A stretch of 64,000 nt of DNA from Akkermansiaceae bacterium (GCA_025354565.1 JANXMQ010000022.1:1-64000); one strand, 5' to 3'; counted from the first letter of the stretch, positions 44,882 to 54,132 are shown. The notes: a model not told the origin generated them from the sequence alone. Program-made: numbers and translations.

Positions 44882-45868
44882 ATGTCAAAAAAACGGACCA
44901 CCAAACCCCGCCGCAACTCGCGCTCCAGCGTGCTTGAAGTCCGTGTCATGTCGCCGCGCATCGCCTGGTTCAGCTTTCTCAAGATCGCCCGCAGGCTGAC
45001 CAAATACGCCTGTATCCTCGCGCTGTTAGCAGCCCTCGGGTGGGGTGTTTGGCAGGGAATCCAGCATGCGTTTTACAAAAATCCGGATTTTCGACTGCAA
45101 GTTATCGACCTGAATCCCAACCCGGTCATCGATGAGGTCGGACTCGCCGAGGCCACCGGTCTGGATCTCACCGCCAGCGTATTTGACATCGACCTCGATA
45201 AGGTCACTGCGAAATTAAAAGCGCTGCCCGGCATCGCGGAAGCCCGTGCCGAGCGTCACCTACCCGGCAAACTCGTGGTGCGTGTGGTGCCACGGACCCC
45301 TCGGGCGTGGATTCGCTGCCCGGAGGCCGGGCTTGCCCAAGTGCGCCGCACCGGGGATATGTTGGTCGATCTTAAGGGCATTGCCTATCCTTGTCCCGAA
45401 CTGCAATTGGAGACCGCCATCAATCTACCAGCCATCCAACTCCCGCAATCGGAAAAATTTCCCATCGTCGCCGGCTCCCCGATCAAGCAACCGGAACTCG
45501 CCCACTGCTTGCGACTGTTAGGTTCAGCCTGCGCTGCTGATCCAGAAGCCAGCCATTGGATCGAGTCGGTGAAACAAGTAAACGACTGGTCGCTGTTGTT
45601 GCTCACCCGCCAGGGCATCGCCGCGACTTTCGGCCTCGGCGATCACGAACGGCAGATCCGCAACCTCCGCGCAGCCATGGATCACTCGGAACATCAAGGC
45701 TACGCCATCACCACCATCAATCTCATCCCCAAACGCAACGTTCCCATCACCCTGCGCGATGAAACGGCTGCCGCCCCCCGCGCAACCCCCGTTTCCGAAC
45801 CGAGTCCGGTTGAACTCCGCAAAGACCGGCAGGCCCACGATCTCCACACCCTTCTCAATCGCAACTGA
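44882..45868 (+). CDS. ftsQ: cell division protein FtsQ
   Basis: Bitopic divisome protein that recruits FtsB/FtsL. A basic cytoplasmic tail (MSKKRTTKPRRNSRSS), a single transmembrane helix (YACILALLAALGWGVWQGI), a POTRA-like domain (residues about 75-145: LTASVFDIDLDKVTAKLKALPGIAEA and ERHLPGKLVVRVVPR) and a periplasmic beta-domain are visible. The ATG at 44882 starts two bases after the ddl stop; a longer frame beginning inside ddl is an artefact. Position between ddl and ftsA supports the name, as sequence conservation in this family is weak. Confidence 0.9.
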   Translation: MSKKRTTKPRRNSRSSVLEVRVMSPRIAWFSFLKIARRLTKYACILALLAALGWGVWQGIQHAFYKNPDFRLQVIDLNPNPVIDEVGLAEATGLDLTASVFDIDLDKVTAKLKALPGIAEARAERHLPGKLVVRVVPRTPRAWIRCPEAGLAQVRRTGDMLVDLKGIAYPCPELQLETAINLPAIQLPQSEKFPIVAGSPIKQPELAHCLRLLGSACAADPEASHWIESVKQVNDWSLLLLTRQGIAATFGLGDHERQIRNLRAAMDHSEHQGYAITTINLIPKRNVPITLRDETAAAPRATPVSEPSPVELRKDRQAHDLHTLLNRN

Positions 45869-45893
45869 GTCCGTCTCTAACACCTAACACGCC

Positions 45894-47108
45894 ATGGCAC
45901 GTCGCACCAAAATTCACGTCGGACTCGAAATCGGCACCAGCAAAACCTGCGTGGTCGTCGGTGAGGTGAAGGCGGACAGCGCCGTCAAAATCCTCGGCAT
46001 CGGCGTCACGAAAACCGTCGGTGTTAGAAAAGGCGAGATCTATGATTTCGCACAAGTCCGAGCCTGTCTCAAGGACGCCTTGGCCAAGGCCGAGAATGCG
46101 AGCGACGTGGAAATCGGCAGCGTGTTTCTCGCCATCACTGGTGCCCATATCCAAGGGACGAACCACCGTGGCACTTTCCGCCTGCCAGACGGCGATCCGA
46201 CGGTAGCTCCCGAGCATGTCGAGGAAGCCCGCTCCATCGCACGCGAGGTGGAAATCCCCCAGGACCATGTCTATCTACACCCGATTATCCGCAACTATCT
46301 GTTGGACGGACTGGAGCACGCGACCAGCCCGGTCGGCCTGTTTGGAAAAACCGTGGAGGCGGATTTCCACGTCGTCCACGGCATCGGCAACCGCATTCAA
46401 AACAGCATAAAATTGGTCCGAGAAATGCCGTTAGAGATTGATGACATTGTGTTCTCGCCCATCGCCACGGCTCAGATGGCGCTCGACCGCGAGCAACGTG
46501 AGCGCGGCGCACTGGTCATCGACATTGGTGGCGGCACCACCGACTACGCGCTTTATCTGAACGGTGCCATCGCGGCTTCCGGCTGTGTCCCAGTTGGCGG
46601 TGACCATGTTACCAATGACATCCATCTCGTCACCGGCCTGCCGTTTTCCAAGGCAGAGCGGCTGAAAATCACGGAGGGCGACGCCTCGGGAGATCCGGTT
46701 CACTCCGTCGGCACGGCCAAACTAACAGACGAGCGTGGTTTCGCCGAAGTCGAGGTAAGCCGCAGCGTGCTCAATGAAATCATTCACCAGCGCTTGGAGG
46801 AAACCCTCAAGTTGGTCCGTGCCCGCCTGCCTGTCGGCTCGGTGGAGCAGATTGGTGCTGGGATTTTTCTAACCGGTGGCACCAGCCTAATGCGCGGGTT
46901 CGACAAGCTCGCCTTCGATGTCTTCGGTCGCGACATTCACCGCCTCGAGCCACCGGGCATCAGCGGCGTCCAAACGAGTTTCAAGGACCCCCACTTCGCC
47001 ACTGCCATCGGCCTGATTCGATACGCCCAGATCCTCGAAACCGAACGTGCCAAACCGCCGGGCTTCTTCCGCCGCCTCTTCCGCCTGTTCTGGCCGTTTG
47101 GAAAGTAA
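45894..47108 (+). CDS. ftsA: cell division protein FtsA
   Basis: Actin-like ATPase that anchors FtsZ to the membrane. The ATP-binding motifs are visible: VGLEIGTSKTCVVVGEV at the N terminus, VIDIGGGTTDYALYLNGAI, and GAGIFLTGGTSLMRGFDKLA. The C terminus (PGFFRRLFRLFWPFGK) is a convincing amphipathic membrane-targeting helix. At 404 residues it is standard length. It is separated by 37 bases from ftsZ. Confidence 0.95.
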   Translation: MARRTKIHVGLEIGTSKTCVVVGEVKADSAVKILGIGVTKTVGVRKGEIYDFAQVRACLKDALAKAENASDVEIGSVFLAITGAHIQGTNHRGTFRLPDGDPTVAPEHVEEARSIAREVEIPQDHVYLHPIIRNYLLDGLEHATSPVGLFGKTVEADFHVVHGIGNRIQNSIKLVREMPLEIDDIVFSPIATAQMALDREQRERGALVIDIGGGTTDYALYLNGAIAASGCVPVGGDHVTNDIHLVTGLPFSKAERLKITEGDASGDPVHSVGTAKLTDERGFAEVEVSRSVLNEIIHQRLEETLKLVRARLPVGSVEQIGAGIFLTGGTSLMRGFDKLAFDVFGRDIHRLEPPGISGVQTSFKDPHFATAIGLIRYAQILETERAKPPGFFRRLFRLFWPFGK

Positions 47109-47145
47109 AAATTTCAAATCTCAAATCTCAAATTCCATCTCCACC

Positions 47146-48987
47146 ATGATCACTTACACCCGCGATCCCCAACAAACGATTCCCACCTCCGCCGTTAAAA
47201 TCATCGGCCTTGGCGGGGCCGGTGCCAACATGCTCGAACGCATCGCGCTCGATGGCATGGAAGGCGCGGAGATGTTGGCGCTCAACACGGATCTTCGCAC
47301 GCTTGCCTCCTGCTTGGCGCAGGAAAAAATCCAGCTCGGCGTCAATCTTACCAAAGGCCTCGGTGCGGGTGGCGATCCCGAACTCGGCCACCAAGCGATG
47401 TTAGAATCCGAGGAACAAATCCGCGCCTCAATCAAGGGGCGGCGCATCGTTTTCCTCTGCACCGGCCTCGGCGGCGGCACGGGCTCCGGTGCCGCCCCCA
47501 TCGTCACCCGGATCGCCCGGGAGGAAGGTGCCTTCGTCGTGGTATTCGCCACCATGCCCTTCGCCTTCGAGGGTAAACGCCGCCGCGAACAGGCGGAGAC
47601 CGCGCTCAACGAATTGGCGGTGCTCTCCAACGCGCTGGTCACCTTCGATAACAACCGCATGGGCGAACTGGTCCTCGCGAAGCAAGGCATCCACGAAGCC
47701 TTCGCTGCCGCCGAGCACATGATCTGCGAGTCGATCAAGGCGGTCATCCGCCTCGTCATCAGCCCCGGTCTGATCAATGTCGGACTCGACGATCTGATGA
47801 GCGCCCTGCGCACGAACCGCTCGCGCTGTCTCTTCGGCTCCGGGCTCGCGTCCGGCACAGACCGCGCCACCAAGGCCCTGAAAAACGCGCTCAACAGCCC
47901 GCTGTTAGATCAAGGTGCCCTACTCAAGGATGCTCAAACCGTGCTGGTCCACCTCTCTGGCGGCGAGGATCTAACGCTTTTCGAGATCGAGCTCCTGATG
48001 CAGCGCTTGCAGAAATTTGTCCCAGAAACTGCCCACGTCCTCTTCGGCGCAGCGGTCGATCCCGCCATGGGCGACGCGCTTTCGATCACGCTGATCAGCG
48101 CCCTCCCCGAGGACTATCTGGCCTCTGCCCCACGCAGCACGCTCAGCCATCGCACGCAGGAAAATCCCATTCTCGATTCCCCCCATGCTCCCAGCCGACA
48201 GTCGGCAAAAGTCGCCGCCCTCGTGGCCGAAATCCCACCCGAGCCCGAGCCAGAGATCCCGCCTGCGCCAGAACCAGAACCTGAGCCCACCCCGGAGCCA
48301 GAAGCGGAACCAGAACCGGAGCCAACACCCAAGCCTGCGCCAATTTCCCCGCTCTCGAAATTCCGCTCAGTCGAAAATCAGGCTGCGCCCAGCGTCCCTG
48401 CGCTCTTCGACCATGAGCGTCCGTTTGCCGAACCAGAAATCGCCGTCGCGCCGGTCGTGGAAGCTGGGCACAAACTTGGTCTCGATGCTTTCACGTTTGC
48501 CGATGACATCCCAGCCGCACCGGAACCTAAACCCACGCCCGCTGACGAACCCGCCACCGAGATTTATTCGGCCGCGGATGAGCCAGATCCCGAGCCGATT
48601 GAAGCCACGGTAGCACCCGACCCCGCTCCCTCGATCCGGACTTTCATCCCAGTGCCAAAACGTCGACCTTCTCTAACTACGATTTGGGGCAAGCCGAAGA
48701 CGCCGATTCTACCAGACGTGATGCCCCAGGAATTTCCCGATGACATTCCCCCTGACGAGCTGGAGGAGGCCCACGTCAGCGCGGCTCCGGCCATTTCCCA
48801 ACCACCAGCTCCTGAGTCACCCGCTGACCTGGATCCGCCGAAGCTCAAACTTGGCCTCAAGACTGCCGGCCAGCAAAGCGAACTCTCGCTGGACTCCTCC
48901 CCACGTGGTCGCTTCGAGGGTGAGAGTCCCAATGTTTTCGAGGGCGAGGATCTTGATCTCCCGCCCTTCCTGAGAAAGAAAAAATAA
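47146..48987 (+). CDS. ftsZ: cell division protein FtsZ, divergent with long linker
   Basis: Tubulin-like GTPase that forms the division ring. Nucleotide-binding motifs are present: KIIGLGGAGANMLERIA and GLGGGTGSGAAPIV (residues 108-121). In the T7 synergy loop the usual N-x-D-x-x-D reads N211-V-G-L-D-D216, so the first catalytic aspartate is replaced by glycine. A Pro/Glu-rich disordered linker of roughly 230 residues follows the core (from about residue 360), and the protein ends with LDLPPFLRKKK, the conserved C-terminal peptide that binds FtsA. The ATG at 47146 gives the expected N terminus; the longer upstream frame reads through the ftsA end. At 613 residues it is far longer than usual FtsZ because of the linker. 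Confidence 0.93.
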   Translation: MITYTRDPQQTIPTSAVKIIGLGGAGANMLERIALDGMEGAEMLALNTDLRTLASCLAQEKIQLGVNLTKGLGAGGDPELGHQAMLESEEQIRASIKGRRIVFLCTGLGGGTGSGAAPIVTRIAREEGAFVVVFATMPFAFEGKRRREQAETALNELAVLSNALVTFDNNRMGELVLAKQGIHEAFAAAEHMICESIKAVIRLVISPGLINVGLDDLMSALRTNRSRCLFGSGLASGTDRATKALKNALNSPLLDQGALLKDAQTVLVHLSGGEDLTLFEIELLMQRLQKFVPETAHVLFGAAVDPAMGDALSITLISALPEDYLASAPRSTLSHRTQENPILDSPHAPSRQSAKVAALVAEIPPEPEPEIPPAPEPEPEPTPEPEAEPEPEPTPKPAPISPLSKFRSVENQAAPSVPALFDHERPFAEPEIAVAPVVEAGHKLGLDAFTFADDIPAAPEPKPTPADEPATEIYSAADEPDPEPIEATVAPDPAPSIRTFIPVPKRRPSLTTIWGKPKTPILPDVMPQEFPDDIPPDELEEAHVSAAPAISQPPAPESPADLDPPKLKLGLKTAGQQSELSLDSSPRGRFEGESPNVFEGEDLDLPPFLRKKK

Positions 48988-48994
48988 CCGTCCC

Positions 48995-49858
48995 ATGAGC
49001 GATTCCAGCAATTTGGAAATCCCCGGCCATGTTACCCTAACAACCGGTAGCGGCGGCTTGGGAAAAATTCTGGTAGAGACCCCATGGAGCACTGCGGAAA
49101 TCTATCAGCACGGTGCCCACGTCACCCATTTCCAAAAAAATAGTGAGTCGCCCCTGTTCTTCATGAGCGCCCAGAGCGAATTCGCCGCGGACAAACCGAT
49201 CCGTGGCGGGGTACCGATCATTTTCCCGTGGTTTGGCCCGCGCGAGGGCGCACCCGCGCATGGCATTGCCCGCACGGCGCGATGGGATCTGATCACCACT
49301 ACTGCATTATCAGATGGTGCGGTTAGCTTGCGCTTCCGCCTGCCGAATGCCGGTTCATTCGAGGTTGAATACCTCGTCACCGTGGCGGCGAATCTGACTT
49401 TGGAACTGGCCGTCACAAACACCGGGACCGAGGCCGCTACTTTTGAAACCTGCCTTCATACGTATTTTGAAATCAGCGCTATTGCCGACGTATCAATCAC
49501 CGGTCTAGCAGATGTCGCCTATCTGGATAAAGTCGCGGGTTGCATGGTCACCGAAGCCGCTGCACCCATCCGTATCGCGGGCGAGGTGGACCGGGTCTAT
49601 CAGGACACCGCCGCCGTCGTCGTCATCGATGATCCTGGAAATCAGCGCAAAATCAGCATCGCAAAATCCGGCTCCGACTCCACCGTCGTGTGGAACCCTT
49701 GGATCGAAAAATCCAAGCGCATGGCCGACTTCGGCGATGACGAATATCTGCGAATGCTCTGCGTGGAATCCGGCAATGTGGCAAAAAACCAAATCTCCCT
49801 CCTGCCCGGTGAATGTACGGTTTTGCGCGTGGAATTGAGCAGCGGTCAATCCGTGTGA
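48995..49858 (+). CDS. D-hexose-6-phosphate mutarotase (YeaD-like aldose 1-epimerase)
   Basis: Galactose-mutarotase fold protein that interconverts anomers of glucose-6-phosphate and related sugars. Recognisable parts are AEIYQHGAHVTHFQK, PIRGGVPIIFPWFGPR, HGIARTARWDL, LELAVTNTGTEAATFETCLHTYF and DRVYQDTAA. At 287 residues it matches the family. The ATG at 48995 lies seven bases after the ftsZ stop, so it may be co-transcribed with the dcw genes, although its role is metabolic. Confidence 0.92.
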   Translation: MSDSSNLEIPGHVTLTTGSGGLGKILVETPWSTAEIYQHGAHVTHFQKNSESPLFFMSAQSEFAADKPIRGGVPIIFPWFGPREGAPAHGIARTARWDLITTTALSDGAVSLRFRLPNAGSFEVEYLVTVAANLTLELAVTNTGTEAATFETCLHTYFEISAIADVSITGLADVAYLDKVAGCMVTEAAAPIRIAGEVDRVYQDTAAVVVIDDPGNQRKISIAKSGSDSTVVWNPWIEKSKRMADFGDDEYLRMLCVESGNVAKNQISLLPGECTVLRVELSSGQSV

Positions 49859-49965
49859 ATTGCGGTGCCCCGAAACTTCATTTCAGTTCATGCCATGTAA
49901 GATTTCTGTTTTGGCCCCGCTCGCTCGATTCCCCAAACCCTGATGTGTGGCAATTCGTAGGAACA

Positions 49966-50000
49966 CAAAAAAACCGCACTCGGTGAGGAGTGCGGTTTTT
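49966..50000. terminator. bidirectional Rho-independent terminator
   Basis: AAAAACCGCACTC pairs with GAGTGCGGTTTTT around a six-base loop, with A runs upstream and T runs downstream. It can end the minus-strand rplM-rpsI transcript (rpsI stop at 50028) and the plus-strand transcript from 48995. Confidence 0.88.
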
Positions 50001-50027
50001 GAAATGGGGAAGTCTCTCGTAGGCGAA

Positions 50028-50423
50028 TTAACGCTTGGAGAACTGGAAGCGGGCGCGGGCACCTGGCTGACCTGGCTTTTTCCGTTCCTTCATCCGTGGA
50101 TCACGGGTGAGGTAGCCAAGTGGCTTGATGACTTTGCGATGCTCGGGGTCCAGAACGGTGAGCGAGCGGGAAATCGCATGGCGAATCGCGATGGCTTGGG
50201 CTTGCTTACCGCCGCCTTTGACGATGACGTTCAGGTTAAATTTGTTGGAAAGCGAGAGGGCGAGGAAGGGGGCGAGCACGGCATTCTGCAGCTCGATCGT
50301 CGGAAGATATTCCTCGAACGTGCGGGCATTGATGGTGATTTGGCCGGTGCCTTCGGTCATCCAGACGCGTGCGACAGCGGTTTTGCGACGGCCGGTGGCG
50401 CTTTGGGTAGTAGTAGCGGTCAT
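50028..50423 (-). CDS. rpsI: 30S ribosomal protein S9
   Basis: Small-subunit protein that contacts the P-site tRNA with its C-terminal tail. The family sequence is evident: ATGRRKTAVARVWMTEG, VIVKGGGKQAQAIAIRHAI and the basic end KKPGQPGARARFQFSKR, with the terminal Ser-Lys-Arg. At 131 residues it is standard. It follows rplM by 26 bases, the usual pair. Confidence 0.97.
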   Translation of the reverse strand: MTATTTQSATGRRKTAVARVWMTEGTGQITINARTFEEYLPTIELQNAVLAPFLALSLSNKFNLNVIVKGGGKQAQAIAIRHAISRSLTVLDPEHRKVIKPLGYLTRDPRMKERKKPGQPGARARFQFSKR

Positions 50424-50449
50424 TTGGGAAAATCGTGTTAGGGAGAAGA

Positions 50450-50881
50450 TTAACGGACTGCGTGGGCGACCGGGGCTTGGGCTTCGTGCGGGTGGGTTTC
50501 GCCAGCATAGACCTTGAGCTTGCCGAACTGGGTGCGACCGAGGCGGGTCTTCGGGATCATGCCCCAGACGGCGCGCTCGACGAGCAAGATTGGGCGGCGC
50601 TCGCGGACAATGCGCGGGGTTTCCACCTTTTGGCCACCGACATAGCCGGAGAAGCGGGTGTAGATTTTGGAAGTTTCCTTGGTGCCGGTCAGGATAACCT
50701 GGTCCGCATTGATGACGACGACGAAGTCACCGGTATCAACGTGGGAGGTGAAAATGGGCTTGTGCTTGCCGCGGAGGAGGCGCGCGGCCTCAACAGCGAC
50801 TTGGCCGAGGATCTTGCCCTTGGCGTCGATCACATACCACTTGCGCTCGACTTCATGCGGCTTGGCGGAAAACGTCTTCAT
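50450..50881 (-). CDS. rplM: 50S ribosomal protein L13
   Basis: Early-assembling large-subunit protein. Visible: [48 protein letters not shown] and [13 protein letters not shown]. The ATG at 50881 gives [11 protein letters not shown], as expected; a longer frame adds eleven unlikely residues. At 143 residues it is normal. First gene of the rplM-rpsI operon. Confidence 0.97.
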   Translation of the reverse strand: MKTFSAKPHEVERKWYVIDAKGKILGQVAVEAARLLRGKHKPIFTSHVDTGDFVVVINADQVILTGTKETSKIYTRFSGYVGGQKVETPRIVRERRPILLVERAVWGMIPKTRLGRTQFGKLKVYAGETHPHEAQAPVAHAVR

Positions 50882-51154
50882 GTGCTTGTAATAAAAAATG
50901 GCTCCGAAACACATGGCGTGTGCGAAGGGGGTGGCAAACTAGGGAGCCGGTTTGCGGGTGTCAACCGGGAAATCAGCGGAATTTTCAATGCGGCGTCTTG
51001 CCCTTGCGGAAATCACCACCTGCGGCGAGCCAACGGGATTGGGCGCGCTCCCGGGAATTTTCGCGACCCGCGTGGTTTCCTGCTGCCTGGCGAGCGGCCA
51101 ATTTCGCTGAAATTCAAGATTTCCCGCGCTAGATTTTCCGTGCTAACATCCGTC

Positions 51155-51556
51155 ATGGCGAAGGGATATGAGACGCATCAGGCGCGGACGCTGGCTTTGC
51201 AGGGACTTGGCAAGGATCTGGCGCGGCGGGCGAAGTCGAAATGCGAGTTGACCGGGGCCGCCGGGGTGCCGCTGCGGGCGTATGAAATCCCGCCGGTGGC
51301 GGCTGAACCGGAAATCGACCGGACCTTGCTGGTCAGCGAGACCTGTCTGGAAATGTTGGAGCGACCGGAACGCCTGAAGGGCCGGGAGTGGCAGTGCTTG
51401 GCGGAGGTAGTTTGGAGCGAGCTGCCGGCGGTACAGGTGGTGGCGTGGCGGATGCTCAACGAGTTGGCGAAACGCGAGGATTGGGCACGGGAGGTGATCG
51501 CGGAAGTTTTTCTGGATGAGGAGGTGGAGACGTGGGCGAGGTCCGAAGAACTTTGA
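51155..51556 (+). CDS. PhnA-type protein (N-terminal domain only)
   Basis: A 133-residue protein matching the N-terminal half of PhnA-family proteins: SKCELTGAAGVPLRAYEIPP, LLVSETCLEMLERPE, WQCLAEVVWSELPAVQVVAW and FLDEEVETWA. One cysteine of the usual CELCG pair is replaced (CELTG), so a zinc site is weakened. The C-terminal PhnA domain is absent. The phosphonate role given to this family by name is not established. The ATG at 51155 is preceded by a long fused frame that is antisense to rplM and not real coding. Confidence 0.8.
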   Translation: MAKGYETHQARTLALQGLGKDLARRAKSKCELTGAAGVPLRAYEIPPVAAEPEIDRTLLVSETCLEMLERPERLKGREWQCLAEVVWSELPAVQVVAWRMLNELAKREDWAREVIAEVFLDEEVETWARSEEL

Positions 51557-51635
51557 GCGAAACTGACGCGCGGGATAAATTTCAGGCACCCGTTTTCGGA
51601 CGCAACTTCAGGCGGGATCCAAGGTTGGATCGCCC

Positions 51636-52283
51636 ATGTTCAGCGCCGATCTCGCCGCTACACCTTATTTCCTGAAAATGGAGGCTGATCCTGTTCCCAA
51701 TCCGGCTGAGGCAAGCGACTATGATTTCGCCTTGATGGAGGAAATCGGCGCGGGGGATCACGCTGCATTCCGACGGCTGGTCGAGCGCCACCAGCACGCA
51801 GTCATCGGCACGGTGGCGAAGATGTTAGGCAATGCGGCCGAGGCGGAAGACATTGCGCAACAGGTGTTCCTGCGGATTTGGAAGAACGCGAAACGCTACC
51901 GACCGGAAGCGAAGTTCACGACCTATCTGTTCACCATCACCCGGAATCTGGTCTTCAATGAAACCCGCCGCCGCAGCCGGAAAAAAGAGGTTTCCGCAGA
52001 CGAGCGCGAGGAGACTTCCCACCAGTTGATCGAGGCGAATCCTGACCGCCAACCGGACGCCGAACTGCTCCAGGCGGAACTCCAGCAAGCGGTGGATGAC
52101 GCCATCGCCGCACTGCCGGAAGCCCAGCGGATGGCGGTCGTGCTGCGGCGCTATGAGCAGCTCTCTTATGAGGAAATCGCCGTGGTGCTCAAGCTCTCGG
52201 TGTCCGCCGTCAAGAGCCTGCTATTCCGGGCACGGACCACGCTGCGGGAATCGTTGAGTGGGTATTTGAAGGACTCGGACTGA
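51636..52283 (+). CDS. ECF-type RNA polymerase sigma factor
   Basis: A sigma-70 family factor of the extracytoplasmic function group. Region 2 (FRRLVERHQHAVIGTVAKML and AEDIAQQVFLRIWKNAKRYRP, YLFTITRNLVFNETRRR) and region 4 (ALPEAQRMAVVLRRYEQLSYEEIAVVL and SVSAVKSLLFRARTTLRE) are clear. The start may be the ATG at 51636 or the one at 51678. At 215 residues it is normal. No anti-sigma gene is adjacent: the next gene is on the other strand, so its control is not visible here. Confidence 0.92.
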   Translation: MFSADLAATPYFLKMEADPVPNPAEASDYDFALMEEIGAGDHAAFRRLVERHQHAVIGTVAKMLGNAAEAEDIAQQVFLRIWKNAKRYRPEAKFTTYLFTITRNLVFNETRRRSRKKEVSADEREETSHQLIEANPDRQPDAELLQAELQQAVDDAIAALPEAQRMAVVLRRYEQLSYEEIAVVLKLSVSAVKSLLFRARTTLRESLSGYLKDSD

Positions 52284-52299
52284 GCGTGCGCTCTCCGTT

Positions 52300-53976
52300 T
52301 CACCGCGAGTGCTGGATCGCCTCACAAACGGCGGGGAAAATCTGGCGCTTGCGGCTGACCACGCCGGGCGCGTGGAACAGCGATTGGTCGATGCGCTCGA
52401 AGGGCAGTTTCGCCAGCGCGGATTCTTGGCCGACGGCGAGGATCATGCTGTGATGCAGTGCCACATCGGTCACGGCGAGCACGGCGAGATCGTACTTCTG
52501 GTGACTGAATAAGTCCCGCAGTGCGACTTCCAAATCCTCCCGCCGCGCGGCGAAACCATGGAGGTCGCGCTCCTCCACTTGGGAAATGCTGACCGTCAGC
52601 CCCTGCTCCGTGAACTCCTTGCGGTCGGCATTGAGAATTTCATCCGGCGTGCCGTTGGCAATCAACGAGCCGACGCCGAAGAACTCGTCAGTGAATTTCT
52701 TGGGGTCCACCCCTGCCACGCCGCTGAGCCAAGTGAGCATCTCGCGGTCGAGCAAGGTGGTGGTCGGCGAGGTCAAGCACAGCGTGTCCGAGACGATCCC
52801 GGCGCACAGGCACATGGCCACGCTCGGCGAGGGCATCAGGCCACGGTGGAAAAATTTCCGGCCCACGAGCGTGCAGGTCGAGCCGACGGGTTCGTTCAAA
52901 TAACGGATTGGCTCGCGGGAAACGAGGTCACCCGCGAGGCGGTGGTGGTCGATGACTTCGGTGATTTCCGCCTCCTCGATGCCATTGACGGCTTGGGCGT
53001 ATTCGTTGTGATCGACCAGGGCGAGGCGGATCCGTGGGGGATCGACGAGGTCGGATTTTGCGATCACACCGACCATTTTCGCGCCGCTGTTTTCGACCAC
53101 GGGAAACAAGTCCTGATCCACGGCGGCCAGGCGTTTGCGCAGGCGGGAAATCGGCTCGACGGCACCCACCGTGATGAAATTTTTCTCCATGACATGCTGC
53201 ACCGTGCGGGAGCAGCGGATCAGGGTCGAGGCACTGGCGGTGTCCTGATGGCAGATCAGAACGACCACGCCTCTGCGGGCGGCGTAGGCGGAAAGCTCGT
53301 CGGAGACGGGATTGTCGCCAGTCACAAGTAGGGCGCGGGCCCCGTGGTCGATGGCGTAGCGCTGGACGATCGGGCGGTCGCCGCAGATCACGAGAAATCT
53401 TCCGACATTTCCATCCTTGATGGCCTCCTTCAATCGGCGGTCCACGGTGCTCTGGGAGGACGCGCCGACGAGTAGGATCAGGTCTTCCTCCAGCTCCGGC
53501 GGCGGCAGTTCGGCACCGAGGCTGCGGGCTTCAAGCGTGTCCGCGAGTTTGGCCAAGGAGACATGGATGGTCCGCACGCTGAGGCCCTCGGTGTCTGCAG
53601 GTAGTAGCAGTTTGAGCAGATCAAAATAACGCAGGATGCCGCAGAGATTGCCCTCGTCATCCTCGACCGGCACACAGCGAATCTCGGCGGTGAGCATCCG
53701 CCGATAGGCTGTTAGGAAGGTGTCGGCCACGTTCACCTTGATGACTTTGCGGTGGCAGATCATGCCGGTATTCACCCGCACATCGGTGAGCATCATCGGT
53801 GCTTCCAGGCCTGCACGTTCCAGCACCCACTTCGTCCGTTGGGAAATCTCTCCGCAGCGCGCGGCGACGGAATTCGGTTCCTCGCCCACGGCCCGGAGCA
53901 AGGCAGCGTAGCCGATGGCCGAGCAGATCGCGTCGGTATCCGGGTTCTTGTGGCCAATGACGTAGAAGGGAGACAT
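52300..53976 (-). CDS. manganese-dependent inorganic pyrophosphatase with CBS and DRTGG domains
   Basis: Family II pyrophosphatase hydrolysing PPi with a DHH active site. N-terminal motifs: VIGHKNPDTDAICSA; then a CBS domain, a DRTGG domain (about residues 190-270), a second CBS, then LALVDHNEYAQA and the DHH motif in EVIDHHRLAGD, and the C-terminal DHHA2 domain. Regulatory CBS-DRTGG inserts are known in this family and make activity respond to adenine nucleotides. I start at the ATG at 53976, just before the first motif; the longer frame adds 34 unlikely residues. At 558 residues it matches the CBS-containing type. Confidence 0.92.
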   Translation of the reverse strand: MSPFYVIGHKNPDTDAICSAIGYAALLRAVGEEPNSVAARCGEISQRTKWVLERAGLEAPMMLTDVRVNTGMICHRKVIKVNVADTFLTAYRRMLTAEIRCVPVEDDEGNLCGILRYFDLLKLLLPADTEGLSVRTIHVSLAKLADTLEARSLGAELPPPELEEDLILLVGASSQSTVDRRLKEAIKDGNVGRFLVICGDRPIVQRYAIDHGARALLVTGDNPVSDELSAYAARRGVVVLICHQDTASASTLIRCSRTVQHVMEKNFITVGAVEPISRLRKRLAAVDQDLFPVVENSGAKMVGVIAKSDLVDPPRIRLALVDHNEYAQAVNGIEEAEITEVIDHHRLAGDLVSREPIRYLNEPVGSTCTLVGRKFFHRGLMPSPSVAMCLCAGIVSDTLCLTSPTTTLLDREMLTWLSGVAGVDPKKFTDEFFGVGSLIANGTPDEILNADRKEFTEQGLTVSISQVEERDLHGFAARREDLEVALRDLFSHQKYDLAVLAVTDVALHHSMILAVGQESALAKLPFERIDQSLFHAPGVVSRKRQIFPAVCEAIQHSR

Positions 53977-54132
53977 GGGTGGGGTGGACGGTCTATTTCC
54001 TAAACTGTCTGACGAAGATAGAGGGAAGCGGACGGACATCAAGCGACTTCCGAAAAGGAGTTGCGGAGCCTCACTCAACGATACGCCATCAACTCCCCGT
54101 TCTTGCTGGGAACGCGGATTATCAGTCCCGGA

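Noticed and set aside
50435..51154. Long plus-strand frame in front of the PhnA-type gene
   Set aside because: This part is antisense to rplM; only the stretch from 51155 has protein homology.
52558..53331. 257-residue plus-strand frame
   Set aside because: Antisense to the pyrophosphatase gene, with no motif of its own.
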